The notes: a model not told the origin generated them from the sequence alone. A DNA stretch of 64,000 nucleotides from Acanthochromis polyacanthus (GCF_021347895.1 NC_067118.1:13519015-13583014), one strand, 5' to 3'; numbered from the stretch's first letter, positions 22,475 to 32,869 are shown. Made by a program: numbers and translations.

Positions 22475-22557
22475 GTGAAAGCTTTGTACTTGTTGGGCTT
22501 GTCATTTTTATACTATCACTGATCTTTGCTGTAAATATTTTTTTTCTGTCCATTAAG

Positions 22558-23205
22558 GTGGTTTGGCTGTCATCATGTGCCCATGTGGTGTGGTTTATAG
22601 CTTGAAGTTCAACATTAGAGCAGAGGGCCCTAGAGACTTTGCTGATATGCTGCTGTCATGGAAACATCTGCCCAATGTCTCAGTGTATGACTTTGCAAGA
22701 GGTCTTGTAAACCACACAAATGTGAGACAGCCAGAACATCCACCATTCCAACCATATGAAGGCCGTCTTGCTCCTCCAACACCAGAAAACATAAAGGCTG
22801 CCATGGACAAAAAACTGAAAATCCACCTTCCTTGGCTTTTGGAGCCAAACGCAGACAGTGATGAAGATGAGAGCCATCCAGTGACAAAGTCCTCTCAACA
22901 TTATGTCTTGTGTGACAAGTTGCATAAAAATAACACCAAGGATGTAAAAGACACGCTCAGGAGGATTGATCTTGTGCCAGAGTTAGCTGGTCAGCTCAAC
23001 AGCCAAGTGGCTGAACAGTTCTTCTCTGAGATGCGTAAGAACAATTACTTCCTTAACAATATGTCACCTTCATCTCACATATTTCTGGTGAGAAACATTG
23101 TTCACCACTACAATGAAAAGAAAGGAAGACAAGCCATTGCGAAGCTGGAAAAAAATGTGAGAAATGTCAAAATCATACTGGACAAACTTGGGAGGGCGAT
23201 AGCAG
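22558..23205 (+). CDS. KDZ-like gene, exon 11: transposase-like domain
   Basis: 648 bp, fully open, from CATTAAG| to AGCAG|GTAACA. It starts GLAVIMCPCGVVYSLKFNIR and continues AEGPRDFADMLLSWKH, VSVYDFARGLVNHTN, APPTPENIKAAMDKKL, then an acidic stretch (NADSDEDESHPVTKSSQHY), then RRIDLVPELAGQLNSQVAEQ and FFSEMRKNNYFLNNMSPSSH. CPCGxxYSLK, VYDxA and VAEQFFSxMxxNNYFLNN are as I recall them from fish Zisupton/KDZ proteins. The Asp of VYD and the Glu of AEQ are candidate catalytic residues (inference). The absence of stops here contrasts with exons 4 and 6. Confidence 0.8.
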
Positions 23206-23287
23206 GTAACATGTCTGACAATTTAAACTAAAGTAATACAATGCAATTCAGGATGCATTTGATATCTAATGTTGATTTCTACATTAG

Positions 23288-23530
23288 CTCCACAGACTTC
23301 ACTGGACACACCGCAGACTTCAGTGGAACCCACAAGAAGTCTCACTGGTAGGACTCCTTCAAACAGAGTTCAGTTAATAAAGTTGATCAAAGTTTATCTG
23401 GTCAGAAAAGCCTCATTGTTTACATATTTCATTTCTAGGACCAACCTCTGAAGGGGAAATCTCTTTGTGTGACATAAATCCGCAGAGATCATGCTGGGGT
23501 TTGAAACCCAGTTCAGCACAACTAAATAGG
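23288..23530 (+). CDS. KDZ-like gene, exons 12 and 13
   Basis: Exon 12 (23288-23347) encodes APQTSLDTPQTSVEPTRSLT, low complexity with a DTPQTS/LDTP repeat. Exon 13 (23439-23530) encodes GPTSEGEISLCDINPQRSCW and so on. Its donor, AGG|GTAGAC at 23531, is weak, but it keeps phase 0 with exon 14. A palindromic MITE starts 20 bp after it. Confidence 0.55.
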
Positions 23531-23550
23531 GTAGACTTGATTAACCATCA

Positions 23551-23711
23551 ACAATATAAATACCAGTCATAGCCATCAACCAAAATGAAATATATTTCAT
23601 TTTGGTTGATGGCTATGACTGGTATTTATATTGTAAGTGACAATTTTGTGGTATTTTCTAAGATTCACAAGATTCATGGTACTTGTGTCCAAACTTATGG
23701 CCATGGCTGTA
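23551..23711. mobile_element. Palindromic MITE lacking its left outer arm
   Basis: 23551-23634 is a perfect 84-bp palindrome (42-bp arms, no spacer) centred on AAATA|TATTT. The right arm continues to 23711, ending CTTATGGCCATGGCTGTA. The left outer arm is missing. The family is shared with 8957-9080 and 24687-24704. Confidence 0.85.
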
Positions 23712-23830
23712 GCCTTTAAATTTCCACAACTTTTGTGGTTAGCCAATACTTCGCAAGGTGTTTAATATTTGGCTGTAGATCCCATCTTTGGATTTTTACA
23801 GGATTTAATGCTTCTTTGTGTTTGTTACAG

Positions 23831-24705
23831 TATGCCCTTTACATTGTGCTGGGGGCAGATTTTGATTTCACAAATGTGAGTGTCCAAAAAATGGCCAGAT
23901 GCATTATGGTGCATTTTTTTCTTGAACGTCAGTGTTTGTATTATTGTATTTACAGGATGACATGGCCACAATCAGGAAATGGTGGTGCCTGCTGCTCCTA
24001 TCCGGTCACTCAACTGTTCGGTATGATTTCATTATCATATTTAGAACTGCAACATAAAAGTGTGACATATTGCCAAAGGGCATGCAGATAAATATTTTGT
24101 TTTCCTAATCTCCAGCATGTCATTTAAAAAAACCTTTCTCTTCTAAAGATTGGTACAGAAAAGGAGAGCTGCAGATCCCACTGTAAGACTCACACCATGA
24201 TTGTCTGGTTGTTGACAAATCAAATGTTATGGCCTGCATGTTAAAGGTTCCTTATTTTATGAGTAATATAACTTTTTACTGACATATTAAAATGAGCTTG
24301 TGGGTAATTGATTTTTAACTGATCTTTTTTGTCCTGAGATAAGTCAGCAATTGTTATCTGTGTCCAGATAACAGTGGAAACTGAAATGGCAAAGAGGCCC
24401 AGGACAATCCCTCTGGAAGAATCGGTGAGTGTGGTTGAAATTAACCTTATATAATAGTAGGTTTGGGACAGTATACTACTAATCTACCTAATGAAGTATC
24501 AAAGTACTAAATTATGTGCTTATTCAGGAAACTGTACATCCACAAGGGATCCTGGAGGTCAGTAAGGAACTGATCGTGATGTACAAATCACTGTTCTAAA
24601 ATACATCACTATTAATGAAAAAGGACTATAAGTTATTTTGACATTCATCTGTGTTCTTTTCAGATGCCAATAATATGTCTGGAGGACATACAGCCATGGC
24701 CATAA
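23831..24705 (+). CDS. KDZ-like gene, exons 14 to 19 (C-terminal region)
   Basis: Six small exons with good GT..AG borders and matching phases: 23831-23875 (YALYIVLGADFDFTN), 23956-24020 (DDMATIRKWWCLLLLSGHST), 24149-24182 (LVQKRRAADPT), 24368-24424 (ITVETEMAKRPRTIPLEES), 24528-24557 (ETVHPQGILE) and 24664-24705 (MPIICLEDIQPWP, then TAA). The basic KRRAADP and KRPR stretches could be nuclear localisation signals (inference). The final codons and the TAA lie in an 18-bp MITE end, so the natural C terminus is probably lost. Confidence 0.55.
24687..24704 (+). mobile_element. 18-bp MITE end fragment
   Basis: ATACAGCCATGGCCATAA matches the outer end of the palindromic MITEs at 8957 and 23711 (inverted). 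It is cut straight into LTR sequence at about 24706. Confidence 0.65.
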
Positions 24706-25082
24706 GCTCCCTTCCTTGGCTTCTCTCTTTGGCTCCCCTCCTGCGCCCCTGATCCACCTGCTGTCCCTGTGCTCCCAGACCATTCATGCCTGGCTTCCTT
24801 CTGCCCACGATGTCCACGACTCCAACCCATCTGCTGCCATCAGAGATCCGTCCGCACCCCCACCCGTCGCACTCTGATCCCCCCCCGGAATCACCTTCGG
24901 TCACTGATCCGCGGCTCCGGTGTTCCTTCCCCGGACTTTCTCCACCACACCCTCCTGGACTCTTCTTTGGCTCCCCACTCCTCCACTGCTCTTCCCCTCT
25001 GGCAATAAACCATTCTCTAAAACCTGCCTTCTGCCTCAGTAGTGTGGTTCTCTGCTTGGGTCCGCCTATTCGTATTGTGACA
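24706..25082 (+). mobile_element. LTR fragment, plus orientation, related to the solo LTR
   Basis: It ends TCTGCTTGGGTCCGCCTATT and then CGTATTGTGACA, parallel to the 3' end of the LTR at 12413-13083 (minus strand ..CTGCTCGGGTCCACCCGCTC..GTGACA). AATAAA is at 25014-25019. The first few bases appear lost at the MITE junction. The body is C/T-rich. No target duplication could be paired. Confidence 0.75.
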
Positions 25083-25545
25083 ATCCGTGGGATAACAAAA
25101 CCTATACAATGCATAATGAAAAAACACAACATCAACACAGCAGTAAAACCTCATACAAAACTCTGGCGGCTATTAGTCCACCCCAAAGACAAAATAGAAC
25201 TGGACAATAAATGCAACATCATATATGAAATTTAATGCAAATCATGCGAGAAAACATACATTGGAGAAACAGGCAGATCATTCAACACCAGATGAAGAGA
25301 ACACCAGACAGAATGTGAAAAGGAAACAACTGGATGACTCACAAGAACACAAAAAGAAAAAGCCGATCAAGAAATCAGCCATCACGGATAACTGCAAAAG
25401 AAATAACCACATCATGGACTAGGAAAAGGGGAGAATTTTAACATCAGAGACCAACAAACCTAAACGATGGATTAAGGAGGCCATTGAGATCAGGAAGCAG
25501 GCGAGCTGCTCCATGAACCGGGACGAGGGGGCCTACACCATATAT
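25083..25545 (+). pseudogene. Penelope-like GIY-YIG endonuclease fragment
   Basis: The frame reads IRGITKPIQCIMKKHNINTA, TKLWRLLVHPKDKIELDNKC, NIIYEI, a TAA, then CKSCEKTYIGETGRSFNTR. TYIGETGR with the preceding C-x2-C is the Penelope-type GIY-YIG endonuclease signature. Further on are KRNNHIMDW and RWIKEAIEIRKQ, typical of its C terminus, with frameshifts and stops. It begins exactly where the LTR ends. Confidence 0.88.
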
Positions 25546-25654
25546 ATGTATAGAAGAGTACAGCAGCGCGCCGTAGCAGTCAGCTAAGTGACATGCCTAT
25601 GTGGTGGCCATCTTGGAGGGGGCAAAGTTCCCATTCAAAGCAATGCATGTACAT
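25546..25654. other. Short spacer with no recognised feature
   Basis: Spacer between the Penelope piece and a hAT end. It includes GGTGGCCATCTTGGAGGGGG. Nothing else can be supported. Confidence 0.4.
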
Positions 25655-25739
25655 TAGGGCTGGGCGATATATAATACCGCTCACGGTTATACCAGTGTGA
25701 GTTGTCTCCACCGGTAGAAACTAAAATCCTGCGATATAA

Positions 25740-26334
25740 ATTTTGTGGAACGTGCATGCAAAATGCTGTGAGGCTAAAAACCAAACAACTCTGGTTCAAC
25801 AAACATTTGCAGGAGGTTTTAGCAGAAGTATGCCTTATGAGAAGAGTAGTAAGCATTGGATGGACTTAACAAATGCAGTGACTTACTGCTTGGCAAAGGA
25901 CATGATGCCCATTCAATCTGTAGAAAGAGTGGGCTTCACCAGAATGCTCAAAATCTTTGACTCCTGATACAAGCGTCTCGGAAAGAAACATTTTGTCCAC
26001 ATTGTATGCAGAGTGTCATGGTGAAGTAGAAAGAAATATATCTACGGTGGAATACTTTACATCAACCACAGACATTTGTCCGAGCCAAACGACAGAACCC
26101 TACCTGAGTTTAACACTGCACTACAGCCAATGGACAATGGACAATGACTGGAAGATTCACCAAGTTAATTATATCAGCAGATTGGCTAGAAAATACCTGT
26201 GCATTCCTGCTACAAGCTCTCCATCTGAAAGAGTGTTTAGCACAGGTGGCAATGTAATCACTTGCCAAAGATCAGTTCTTAAGCCAGCAACAGTTAACAT
26301 GTTAGTATTTTTGACACAAAATTTGAAGGTCTGA
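25740..26334 (+). pseudogene. Ac-like hAT transposase, internally deleted
   Basis: Pieces in changing frames: KSSKHWMDLTNAVTYCLAKD and MMPIQSVERVGFTRML (N-terminal part of the catalytic region), SERNILSTLYAECHGEVERN then TSTTDICPSQTTEPYLSLTL, then the hAT dimerisation motif RLARKYLCIPATSSPSERVF and STGGNVITCQRSVLKP. Most of the middle (200 or more residues) is deleted. Cysteines at the start may be left from a BED finger. Confidence 0.8.
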
Positions 26335-26460
26335 GCAAATCCTTAGGAATCTACTACCTCAAGTGTAATCATACACGTGTGCTTTTATTTTTTGTGCAAT
26401 ATTTTTGCAAGGCAAGTTAAAGTTCAGATTTTTAAAATTTGTCATCAATGTTAACATTCT

Positions 26461-26584
26461 TAGCCCTGTGACAGACTGGCGACCTGTCCTGGGTGTCCCC
26501 TGCCTTCGCCCGAGTCAGCTGGGATAGGCTCCAGCACCCCCCGCGACCCTAATGAGGATAAAGCGGTGTATAGAGGATGGATGG
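26461..26584 (+). mobile_element. RTE/Rex3-like LINE 3' end with 13-bp target duplication
   Basis: A 124-bp 3' end: GACTGGCGACCTGTCCTGGG, then CTGGGATAGGCTCCAGCACC, then a (GGAT)n tail. ATGTTAACATTCT is repeated at 26448-26460 and 26585-26597. It is a strongly 5'-truncated insertion in the hAT remnant. Confidence 0.85.
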
Positions 26585-26834
26585 ATGTTAACATTCTGAT
26601 TTACATAGAGGTTAGACCATTTGCTTTTTGCCATTTCCAGAACAAAAGGTTAAGTGCACTTGAATAAATAGGTGTTGGTCCCATTGGCACAGAATCCACT
26701 ACCTCAGGTGTAGTCATTATTCATCCATTCAGATATATATATATATTACACAAGAATGTGTGCTTTTTGTATTTGTGCAATATTTGGCAAGTTTTTTTTT
26801 ATTTTTACAAATGTTTACATTCTGACTTACCTTA

Positions 26835-27147
26835 GGGGCGGCTGTGGCTCAGGTGGTAGAGCGGGTCGTCCAATGATCGAATGGTTGGCGGTTCGATTCC
26901 CGCTCTCGCCTAGTCATGTGCTGCATGCCGAAGTATCCTTGGGCAAGATTCTGAACCCCGAATTGCCTACCAGTGACTGTTCCACTGGTGTGTGAATGTA
27001 TACTGACTGATGTTGCAGGTTGATTAGCAACCTGCACATTAGTGTGTGAATGTGTGTGTGTCTGGGTGAATGGGAGCAATTGTTGTAAAAGCGCTTTGAG
27101 TACTCTGATGAGTAGAAAAGCGCTATATAAGAGCAAGTCCATTTACC
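26835..27147 (+). mobile_element. tRNA-derived SINE
   Basis: Box A TGGCTCAGGTGGTAGAG (26845-26861) and box B GGTTCGATTCC (26890-26900). The body has TGGGCAAGATTCTGAACCCC, and the tail AAAGCGCTATATAAGAGCA is L2-like. Same family as the element at 18030. TTACCT on both sides may be a short target duplication. Confidence 0.85.
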
Positions 27148-27479
27148 TCTAAGTTGGTCTATTTGTTTGCTATTTACCATGTTCTGAGCATTTCAACAAG
27201 AAGTAGCAAGTGCTTTTGAAAATATAAGTGATCAATTTGTTCCTGTTGGCACAGCACTAATTTTGCTAGCAAACCACACATTGGATGTACTTTGGGCTTG
27301 TTATCCCAATAAAAGCTGCTTTGTTAAGTATTTTGTCCAGTGTAAAAACATATATCATCATTTCTACCGTTATCGTGATATTTTTAATTTAAATTGTGCT
27401 TTTTTTGGCCATGTTGACATGCCCTAATCCAGTGGTTCCCAACCTTTTTTGTCTTGTGCACCCCCTGAGCCTTTTTGTC

Positions 27480-28039
27480 CAACCCGGTCTCACGGGGATT
27501 CGTGAAACTGTCACGTAAGTTTTAGTTTCGGTTTCGTGCACACCAACACGATTTTGTCATGTTTTTCGTGCCGCTCACCACGAAATGTTTTTCGCTGTGG
27601 TAATCACATCTGAAAGTGGTTTATACCGGCGGATTCATGACGATCTAAGCTGTCCATCGGCGTATACTGCTTGTGTGATCGCGTTTGCGGCTGCCGGCTG
27701 CCGGACATTCTTGAAATTCCTATGCAAATTGGTAAGTGTACCACCGGCTTATGGTTAGGTTATGGTTAGGTTATGGTTAGGGTTATGGTTAGGGTTATGT
27801 TTAGGGACGATGTCATGCAAAATATAGCGTTGGATTCGCCATGGTTTTACATTAAAAATATAATATACACATTCTTTTGAAATACGTTCTGAGTGGCACG
27901 AAAAGTCCGCCGTTTAAAATACATTGGTGCGCATTTCGTGGTGAGCGGCACGAAAAACATGATGAAATCGTGTTGGTGCGCACGAAACCGAAACTAAAAC
28001 TTACGTGACAGTTTCACGAATCCCCGTGAGATCGGGCTG
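27480..28039. mobile_element. 560-bp MITE with ~100-bp inverted ends and telomere-like core
   Basis: The ends CAACCCGGTCTCACGGGGAT and ATCCCCGTGAGATCGGGCTG are inverted copies, and the match continues for about 100 bp with few changes. TTTTGTC flanks it at 27473-27479 and 28040-28046. The core (27750-27800) has five irregular copies of TTATGGTTAGGG. No transposase is present and the superfamily is unknown. Confidence 0.85.
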
Positions 28040-28432
28040 TTTTGTCATACCATGAGTACCCCCTCACTCATATGTGTTGGTGATTCTTTTAAAGTAGAAC
28101 ATAACAACAATAGCTATTAATTGAACATAATTTTTGCTTTATCTCCTTAATTTGAACATTAAATCTCAGGCATTTTCTTATTTTCTTATATCAAATTAAA
28201 GATAAACATAAATAATAGCCTTGAAAATAAATAAGCAATATAAAAGTAATAAATAAACAAATAATCAAAATAATCAACCTGTCTTTGTTATATATAACTC
28301 TTGTAACATTACAACAGCAAATGCCTCTGAAAACAGGCATTTAAATTTTAAAATCAGTAACAAAAACTCTAACAAAAAAATATTCAGACCCACTACAGCA
28401 GTTTTACTTTCTTTTCATCAGTCATCTAAGCT

Positions 28433-30228
28433 TTACTGAGAGACTTGAACGTGCTTGTCTTTCATAAGCTTTGATGATTCTGAGTCCAGTGTGGAAACAG
28501 CTGTCACCAGTCTGTTCATCTGCTTGTTTTTGATGTGTGTCAAAGCTGGGAAGGTCACCTCACACATATAAGTAGAACCAAAAGGCAAAAGTTTAATCAG
28601 TGCATGCTTTCCCAGTTCAGGATATTCCTTCTCCACCTCACACCAAAACTCAGTCAATGTCTTCTCAGCATATACCATTTTCAGCCCACTGTCAGATGAT
28701 AAATCCATCAGATACTCCTGCAGCCTTGTAGGAAGGCTGTTGCTGCTCTCACTCACAATAAATGGGTTCCTCACCCAATCCAGTCTTTGTGACTTTTCTT
28801 CAATGTCCTGAAAATACTGGCTGAAATCCGTGCTGAGTTTAGACAGATGTGCTTGCACCAGTTTTACCACTGGACCCCTGGCAACATCAGTGGTGGCAAG
28901 ATGGGCATTGAGTAGTGGGAAACAGCTCATGTCTCCCTCATTGCATTTCCTCTCCCATAGCGTGAGCTTTTTTGTGAATCCCTTAACTTTGTCATACATT
29001 TTCAGAATGTGTGACTCCTTCCCCTGAAGTGATAGGTTGAGCCCGTTGAGTTTGGTAAACACATCAGCAAGATATACCAGGCGTGCCACCCACCTGGTAT
29101 CCTCAAAAACTACAGCAAGAGGATGCAGATGCTCCGTCAAAAACACAAAAACTTCACTGTGAAGTTCATAAAGTCTCAGTAGCGTTTTCCCACGAGACAG
29201 CCAGCGGGCGTCTGTGTGAAGCAATAGCTGTTCGTGCTCTGTGCCGGTCTCATGACAAAGAGTTTCAAATAGTCCGTGATTCAATGGCTGGGATTGGATG
29301 AAATTTATCATCTTCACAGCATCAACCATAACTGCACTTAAATCAGGGCTCAGTCTCTTACTAGCCAGTGTTTCGCGATGAATAATACAATGCATCGATT
29401 TAATGTCGGGATTTACCTTTTTCACGTGTCCAAACAGTCCCCTCACGCTTCCCGTCATCGCAGCTGCGCTATCAGTACAGATGTGGCTGCAGGATTTCCA
29501 CCGCAGATCATGTTCTTTGAAGGTGTCTATAACCTGGAATATTTCTTCCCCTGTTGTCTTTGCTCGCAGTCTTTTGCAAAATAAAATGTGCTCTTTTATG
29601 TCTGACACATCTTTGTAAGGAGCTCAGCATCTCCACTCACATCTGTCATTTCATCCAACTGCAAAGCGAACTGACCCACTTGTTTTATTTTGTTCACCAC
29701 TTGTCCAATAATATTACCAGACATATTATTGATCCAATGTGATATGGTATTGTTCGACAGGGGAATGGTCTTGAGTGCGTCGGCTGCCTTCTTGTCAGTC
29801 ATAATTTCAGCCATAACCGTTGCTGCGGGGAGAATGAGTTCTTCAACTATTGAGTGAGGCTTTTTGGATTTCCCCACCAGCAGCGAAAGCAGCGGTGTAA
29901 GAGGCCACCAGTGCTTTGTCTGACACACTCGTGGCTTTCGTCATCACAGTTTGACCTGACTTAAATTCCGACAGTTTTCGTTTGTAAAATTGTTCAGTTT
30001 TACCGACACTTCCCGAGTGTTTGGTGCTCTGGTGTTGCTGTAAATGAGCTAGCTTCATTGAATTATTTGGTAGGACTTCACCGCCAACGTAGAAGTAAAT
30101 CCATATAAAATATAGTTTTCACTGTACTGCCTTGGTTTAGTTTTGGCCTCTTTCTTGTGCTTCTCAGCGGGCTCCTCTGAAGCATCTCTTGAATAATGAG
30201 CAGGTGGACGTTTCAGCCATGTATTCAT
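28433..30228 (-). pseudogene. ZBED5/SCAND3-like hAT transposase, frameshifted
   Basis: On the minus strand it begins MNTWLKRPPAHYSR and continues RQYSENYILYGFT, then a damaged BED finger whose second half is LQQHQSTKH. Frameshifts fall near 30057, 29880 and 29600. After the last one 391 codons are open: SCSHICTDSAAAMTGSVRGL (catalytic-region Asp), MHCIIHRETLASK, LLLHTDARWLSRGKTLLRLY, and EKEYPELGKHALIKLLPFGS then TYMCEVTFPALTHIKNKQMN near the C terminus. These match the hAT group that gave rise to ZBED5-type genes. The copy is inactive. Confidence 0.9.
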
Positions 30229-30459
30229 GTTTGCTTGGCTGCAGGTTAGCCGCTGTTTACATTTTGGCGTGGATGTGCCACAGGCTATTGTCTCCCCGGG
30301 GAAACTAGTTGTAGCACACATGCACCATTTTATTGACGGGCTTATCTCAATACTCCCAAGTTGGAAATAAATTATCAAATGTTTCCACGTACCCCCTGCA
30401 ATGTGTTTCCATACCCCTCGGGGTACGCGTACCCCTGGTTGGGAATCACTGCCCTAATC

Positions 30460-30779
30460 TAGATTGAAAATAAGTCATGATTTGCTAATTTCTCAATCGA
30501 TTTTCATGTGGTTTACTTTATTGTCAACGTCAAAGCATGTACTATTAATAGAGAATATTTGATCTAAAAAAAAAACACAGAGAAAGGCTTCCTACAAATG
30601 TAGCCTGCAATTTTAATTATCTTATTTTTTAGGTCCAGAGGCTAGGGAATCTTTTAAGTTCAGCCATTACATATATAAATGTAAATACCTAGATACATAG
30701 AAAATGTTTTGAGATCAAAAGATTTAATTGTAAATGTAATCTATGTATTAATGTTATTATTAATGTATTATTTATTATT

Positions 30780-30811
<32 letters not shown>

Positions 30812-31080
30812 ACAAAGAGCTAGACAAGAACAGGATAGAGTTTCTTACAATAAACAACACAATTACATTTTCAATAAGGAACACAATTATTATTAATAAT
30901 AATATTAATTATTTATTTTATATATCTCTCTTCAGGATGATATATACATATAACAAGGGGATAGACTAGAACACTGTAGAGTTCATTTACTTTTCAAATA
31001 AACAACATAATCTCAATCATAAAATCGGTTTGGAGGAAGAACATAGATGGTCATCTGGATATATATGAGTTAGGCTTTAT
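30460..31080. repeat. AT-rich region with a diverged tandem duplication
   Basis: It may include the rest of the interrupted Ac-like hAT (CTAATCTAGATTG). There is a (TA)n run at about 30781-30811. Two copies of a ~140-bp unit follow: AACAAAGAGCTAGACAAGAA near 30812 and AACAAGGGGATAGACTAGAA near 30951. No gene is seen. Confidence 0.6.
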
Positions 31081-31325
31081 AACTACTATTGGCAGTATTG
31101 GTGGTATTAATAGTAATGCGACTACTTCTAGTAGTAGTGGTAGTACACTGACTACTGCTGCTGATACTGGCACTGGACTACAACTTTTAATACTATTACA
31201 AATGCTGATACTACTTCTACCACTCTAACAGCTGTTTGTACTACTACTCCTGCTTGAACTTTTGGTATTACTATTACTGCTGCTTGTACTTTTAGTATTA
31301 CTACTACTGCTTGTACAACTACACT
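31081..31325. repeat. Imperfect trinucleotide (ACT/GCT-type) repeat tract
   Basis: Dense ACTACTACT, GCTGCTGA and AGTAGTAGTGG triplets over about 245 bp with many substitutions. Low-complexity DNA, not coding. Confidence 0.75.
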
Positions 31326-31712
31326 ACAGCCACAGGCGTCAGTTTAGGGGGGGACGGTGGGGATGTGTCCCCCCCACTTTTTGTCAGGGGTCATTTTGTC
31401 TCCAATACATTCAAATTCTTCACATGTAAGCCATTGTAAACCCAGTTATTTTCAGTAGTATAGAAAATTCCGACGCTCCTGAACGCACCATCCGCACTCG
31501 GCCGAGAGTTAGCACACCTTTGTGAGATTAAAAAAAAATGTGCAGATGCTAAATTTGCGCCCATGCCAAGTGGAAGCTCAATGGCGTGCTGGGTAATCGG
31601 GAACACCGGGGATATCCCCGCATTGGTGAGGGACGCCTGCTTTTCTCATATGCTTCCGTGTCGTTGGTAAGACAGCACTTTGAGAAAATGTCGAAGAACG
31701 GCGGCAAAATGC
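31326..31712. other. Spacer with a G/C inverted tract
   Basis: It has GGGGGGGACGG near 31346, followed by GGGGATGTGTCCCC (an inverted repeat) within 31360-31376. Otherwise no gene or known element could be supported. Confidence 0.4.
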
Positions 31713-31783
31713 CATAAACTGGGCTTGAACTCACAACCACCGCACCAAAGGCGGAGACTCATCCTGTTGAGCTATCGGTACAT
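31713..31783 (-). pseudogene. tRNA-like sequence, minus strand
   Basis: On the minus strand ACCGATAGCTCAACAGGATG (box A-like), then GGTTGTGAGTTCAAGCCC (box B-like), at about tRNA spacing. The T stem is imperfect. Most likely a tRNA-derived SINE head or a pseudogene. Confidence 0.45.
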
Positions 31784-31883
31784 GCGGGTAGAGAGGTCTG
31801 TGGGCCGGTATAGTACTAATTCTCCCGGGCCGAAATTTTGCCCCTGCACACCTCTGGCCGACCCAGGGTGTGCATCTCCGTTT

Positions 31884-32072
31884 ATTAGGGACCGAGCCAG
31901 CGAAGCTGGTGAGTCCCGATTGTATTTGCTTCGTTTCTTATTATTAGGGACCGAGCCAGCAGCCAGCAAAGCTGGCGAGTCCCTATTGTATGTGCTCCGT
32001 TTATTATTAGGGACCGAGCCAGCGAAGCAGGCCAGCGGAGCTGGCGAGACCCTATTGTATTTGCTCGATTTA

Positions 32073-32075
<3 letters not shown>
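31884..32075 (+). repeat. Three F hairpin modules, plus orientation
   Basis: Copies start near 31886, 31946 and 32019. The first has GCCAGC GAA GCTGGT inside GGGAC..GTCCC. The second keeps GCCAGC..GCTGGC with an enlarged interior, and the third doubles the hairpin. This is the inner edge of the right repeat arm. Confidence 0.7.
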
Positions 32076-32124
<49 letters not shown>

Positions 32125-32285
32125 TATTCCCCGCACGTTTCACTTAATTTGACCCCCTAAACGTGCATAACTGTTTATGAAATTTGGCACGCACGTCGGG
32201 TCACGTGAAAAATTCGATATTCTGAAAAGACAGAGACCCTATTGTATTTGCTCGGTTTCTTCTTCTTATAATTATTATTATTATT
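32076..32285 (+). repeat. (ATT)n, C-unit head fragment and half F module
   Basis: (TTA)n to about 32119, then the head of a C unit (CCCCGCACGTTTCACTTAAT, then TGAAATTTGGCACGCACGTC), stopping at ATTCTGAAAAGACA. Then comes the 3' part of an F module (GACCCTATTGTATTTGCTCG) and more ATT. The C head is in plus orientation here and minus in the left arm. Confidence 0.65.
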
Positions 32286-32486
32286 AGGGTCCGAGCACCG
32301 AGGGTGCCGAGGACAGGCGGTGCAAGGGCACCGACTGTCCAAGGCACCAGCGGTGCCTAGGACCCTATTGAAACCCTAGGGTTTATTATTAGGGTCCGAG
32401 CACCGAGGGTGCGAAGGACAGGCGGTGCAAGGGCACCGACTGTCCAAGGCACCAGTGGTGCCAAGGACCCTATTGAAACCCTAGGG

Positions 32487-32529
<43 letters not shown>

Positions 32530-32835
32530 GGGTCCGAGCACTGAGGGTGCGAAGGACAGGCGGTGCAAGGGCACCGACTGTCCAAGGCACCAGCGGTGCC
32601 AAGGACCCTATTGAAACCCTAGAGTTTATTATTAGGGTCCGAGCACCGAGGGTGCGAAGGAAAGGCGGTGCAAGGGCACCGACTGTCCAAGACACCAGCG
32701 GTGCCAAGGACCCTATTGAAACCCTAGGGTTTATTATTAGGGTCCGAGCACCGAGGGTGCGAAGGACAGGCGGTGCCAGGGCACCGACTGTCCAAGGCAC
32801 CAGTGGTGCCAAGGACCCTATTGAAACCCTAGGGT
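32286..32835 (+). repeat. Five tandem E hairpin modules
   Basis: Starts near 32287, 32393, 32529, 32635 and 32740, with one (ATT)n expansion between the second and third. The third hairpin is GGCACC-AGC-GGTGCC or GGCACC-AGT-GGTGCC (one copy has GACACC). The last copy has GCGGTGCCAGGGCACC in place of GCGGTGCAAGGGCACC. The first hairpin has GAG as its loop. Confidence 0.8.
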
Positions 32836-32869
32836 TTATTATTATTATTATTTTTTTTTTTTTTTTTTT

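Larger units (their letters stand above)
25655..27429 (+). mobile_element. Ac-like hAT transposon remnant, interrupted
   Basis: The left end TTAGGGCTGGGCGATATATA resembles the ends of Ac-type fish hATs. Transposase remnants follow at 25740-26334. The right part (26335-27421) holds a diverged tandem duplication of about 370 bp (AATCTACTACCTCAAGTGTA near 26349 and AATCCACTACCTCAGGTGTA near 26692). An RTE tail and a SINE have inserted into it. A ZBED5-like hAT interrupts it at 27430; its sequence may resume at 30452. Confidence 0.65.
27422..30459 (-). mobile_element. ZBED5-like hAT transposon with exact 8-bp TSD
   Basis: Element 27430-30451 (3022 bp). Ends: CAGTGGTTCCCAACC and GGTTGGGAATCACTG. 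CCCTAATC is duplicated at 27422-27429 and 30452-30459. The transposase lies on the minus strand. It has inserted in the Ac-like hAT remnant and itself carries a 560-bp element near its left end. Confidence 0.93.

Noticed and set aside
24626..25138. Glycine/arginine-rich frame on the minus strand
   Set aside because: It runs across the LTR fragment and into Penelope sequence in the wrong frame.
27750..27800. A chromosome end or true telomere
   Set aside because: The GGTTAGGG units are few and irregular and lie inside an inverted-repeat element nested in a hAT.
31680..32147. Leucine-, isoleucine- or asparagine-rich open frames over ATT repeats and hairpin modules
   Set aside because: They are translations of (ATT)n and GC-rich hairpins, not proteins.
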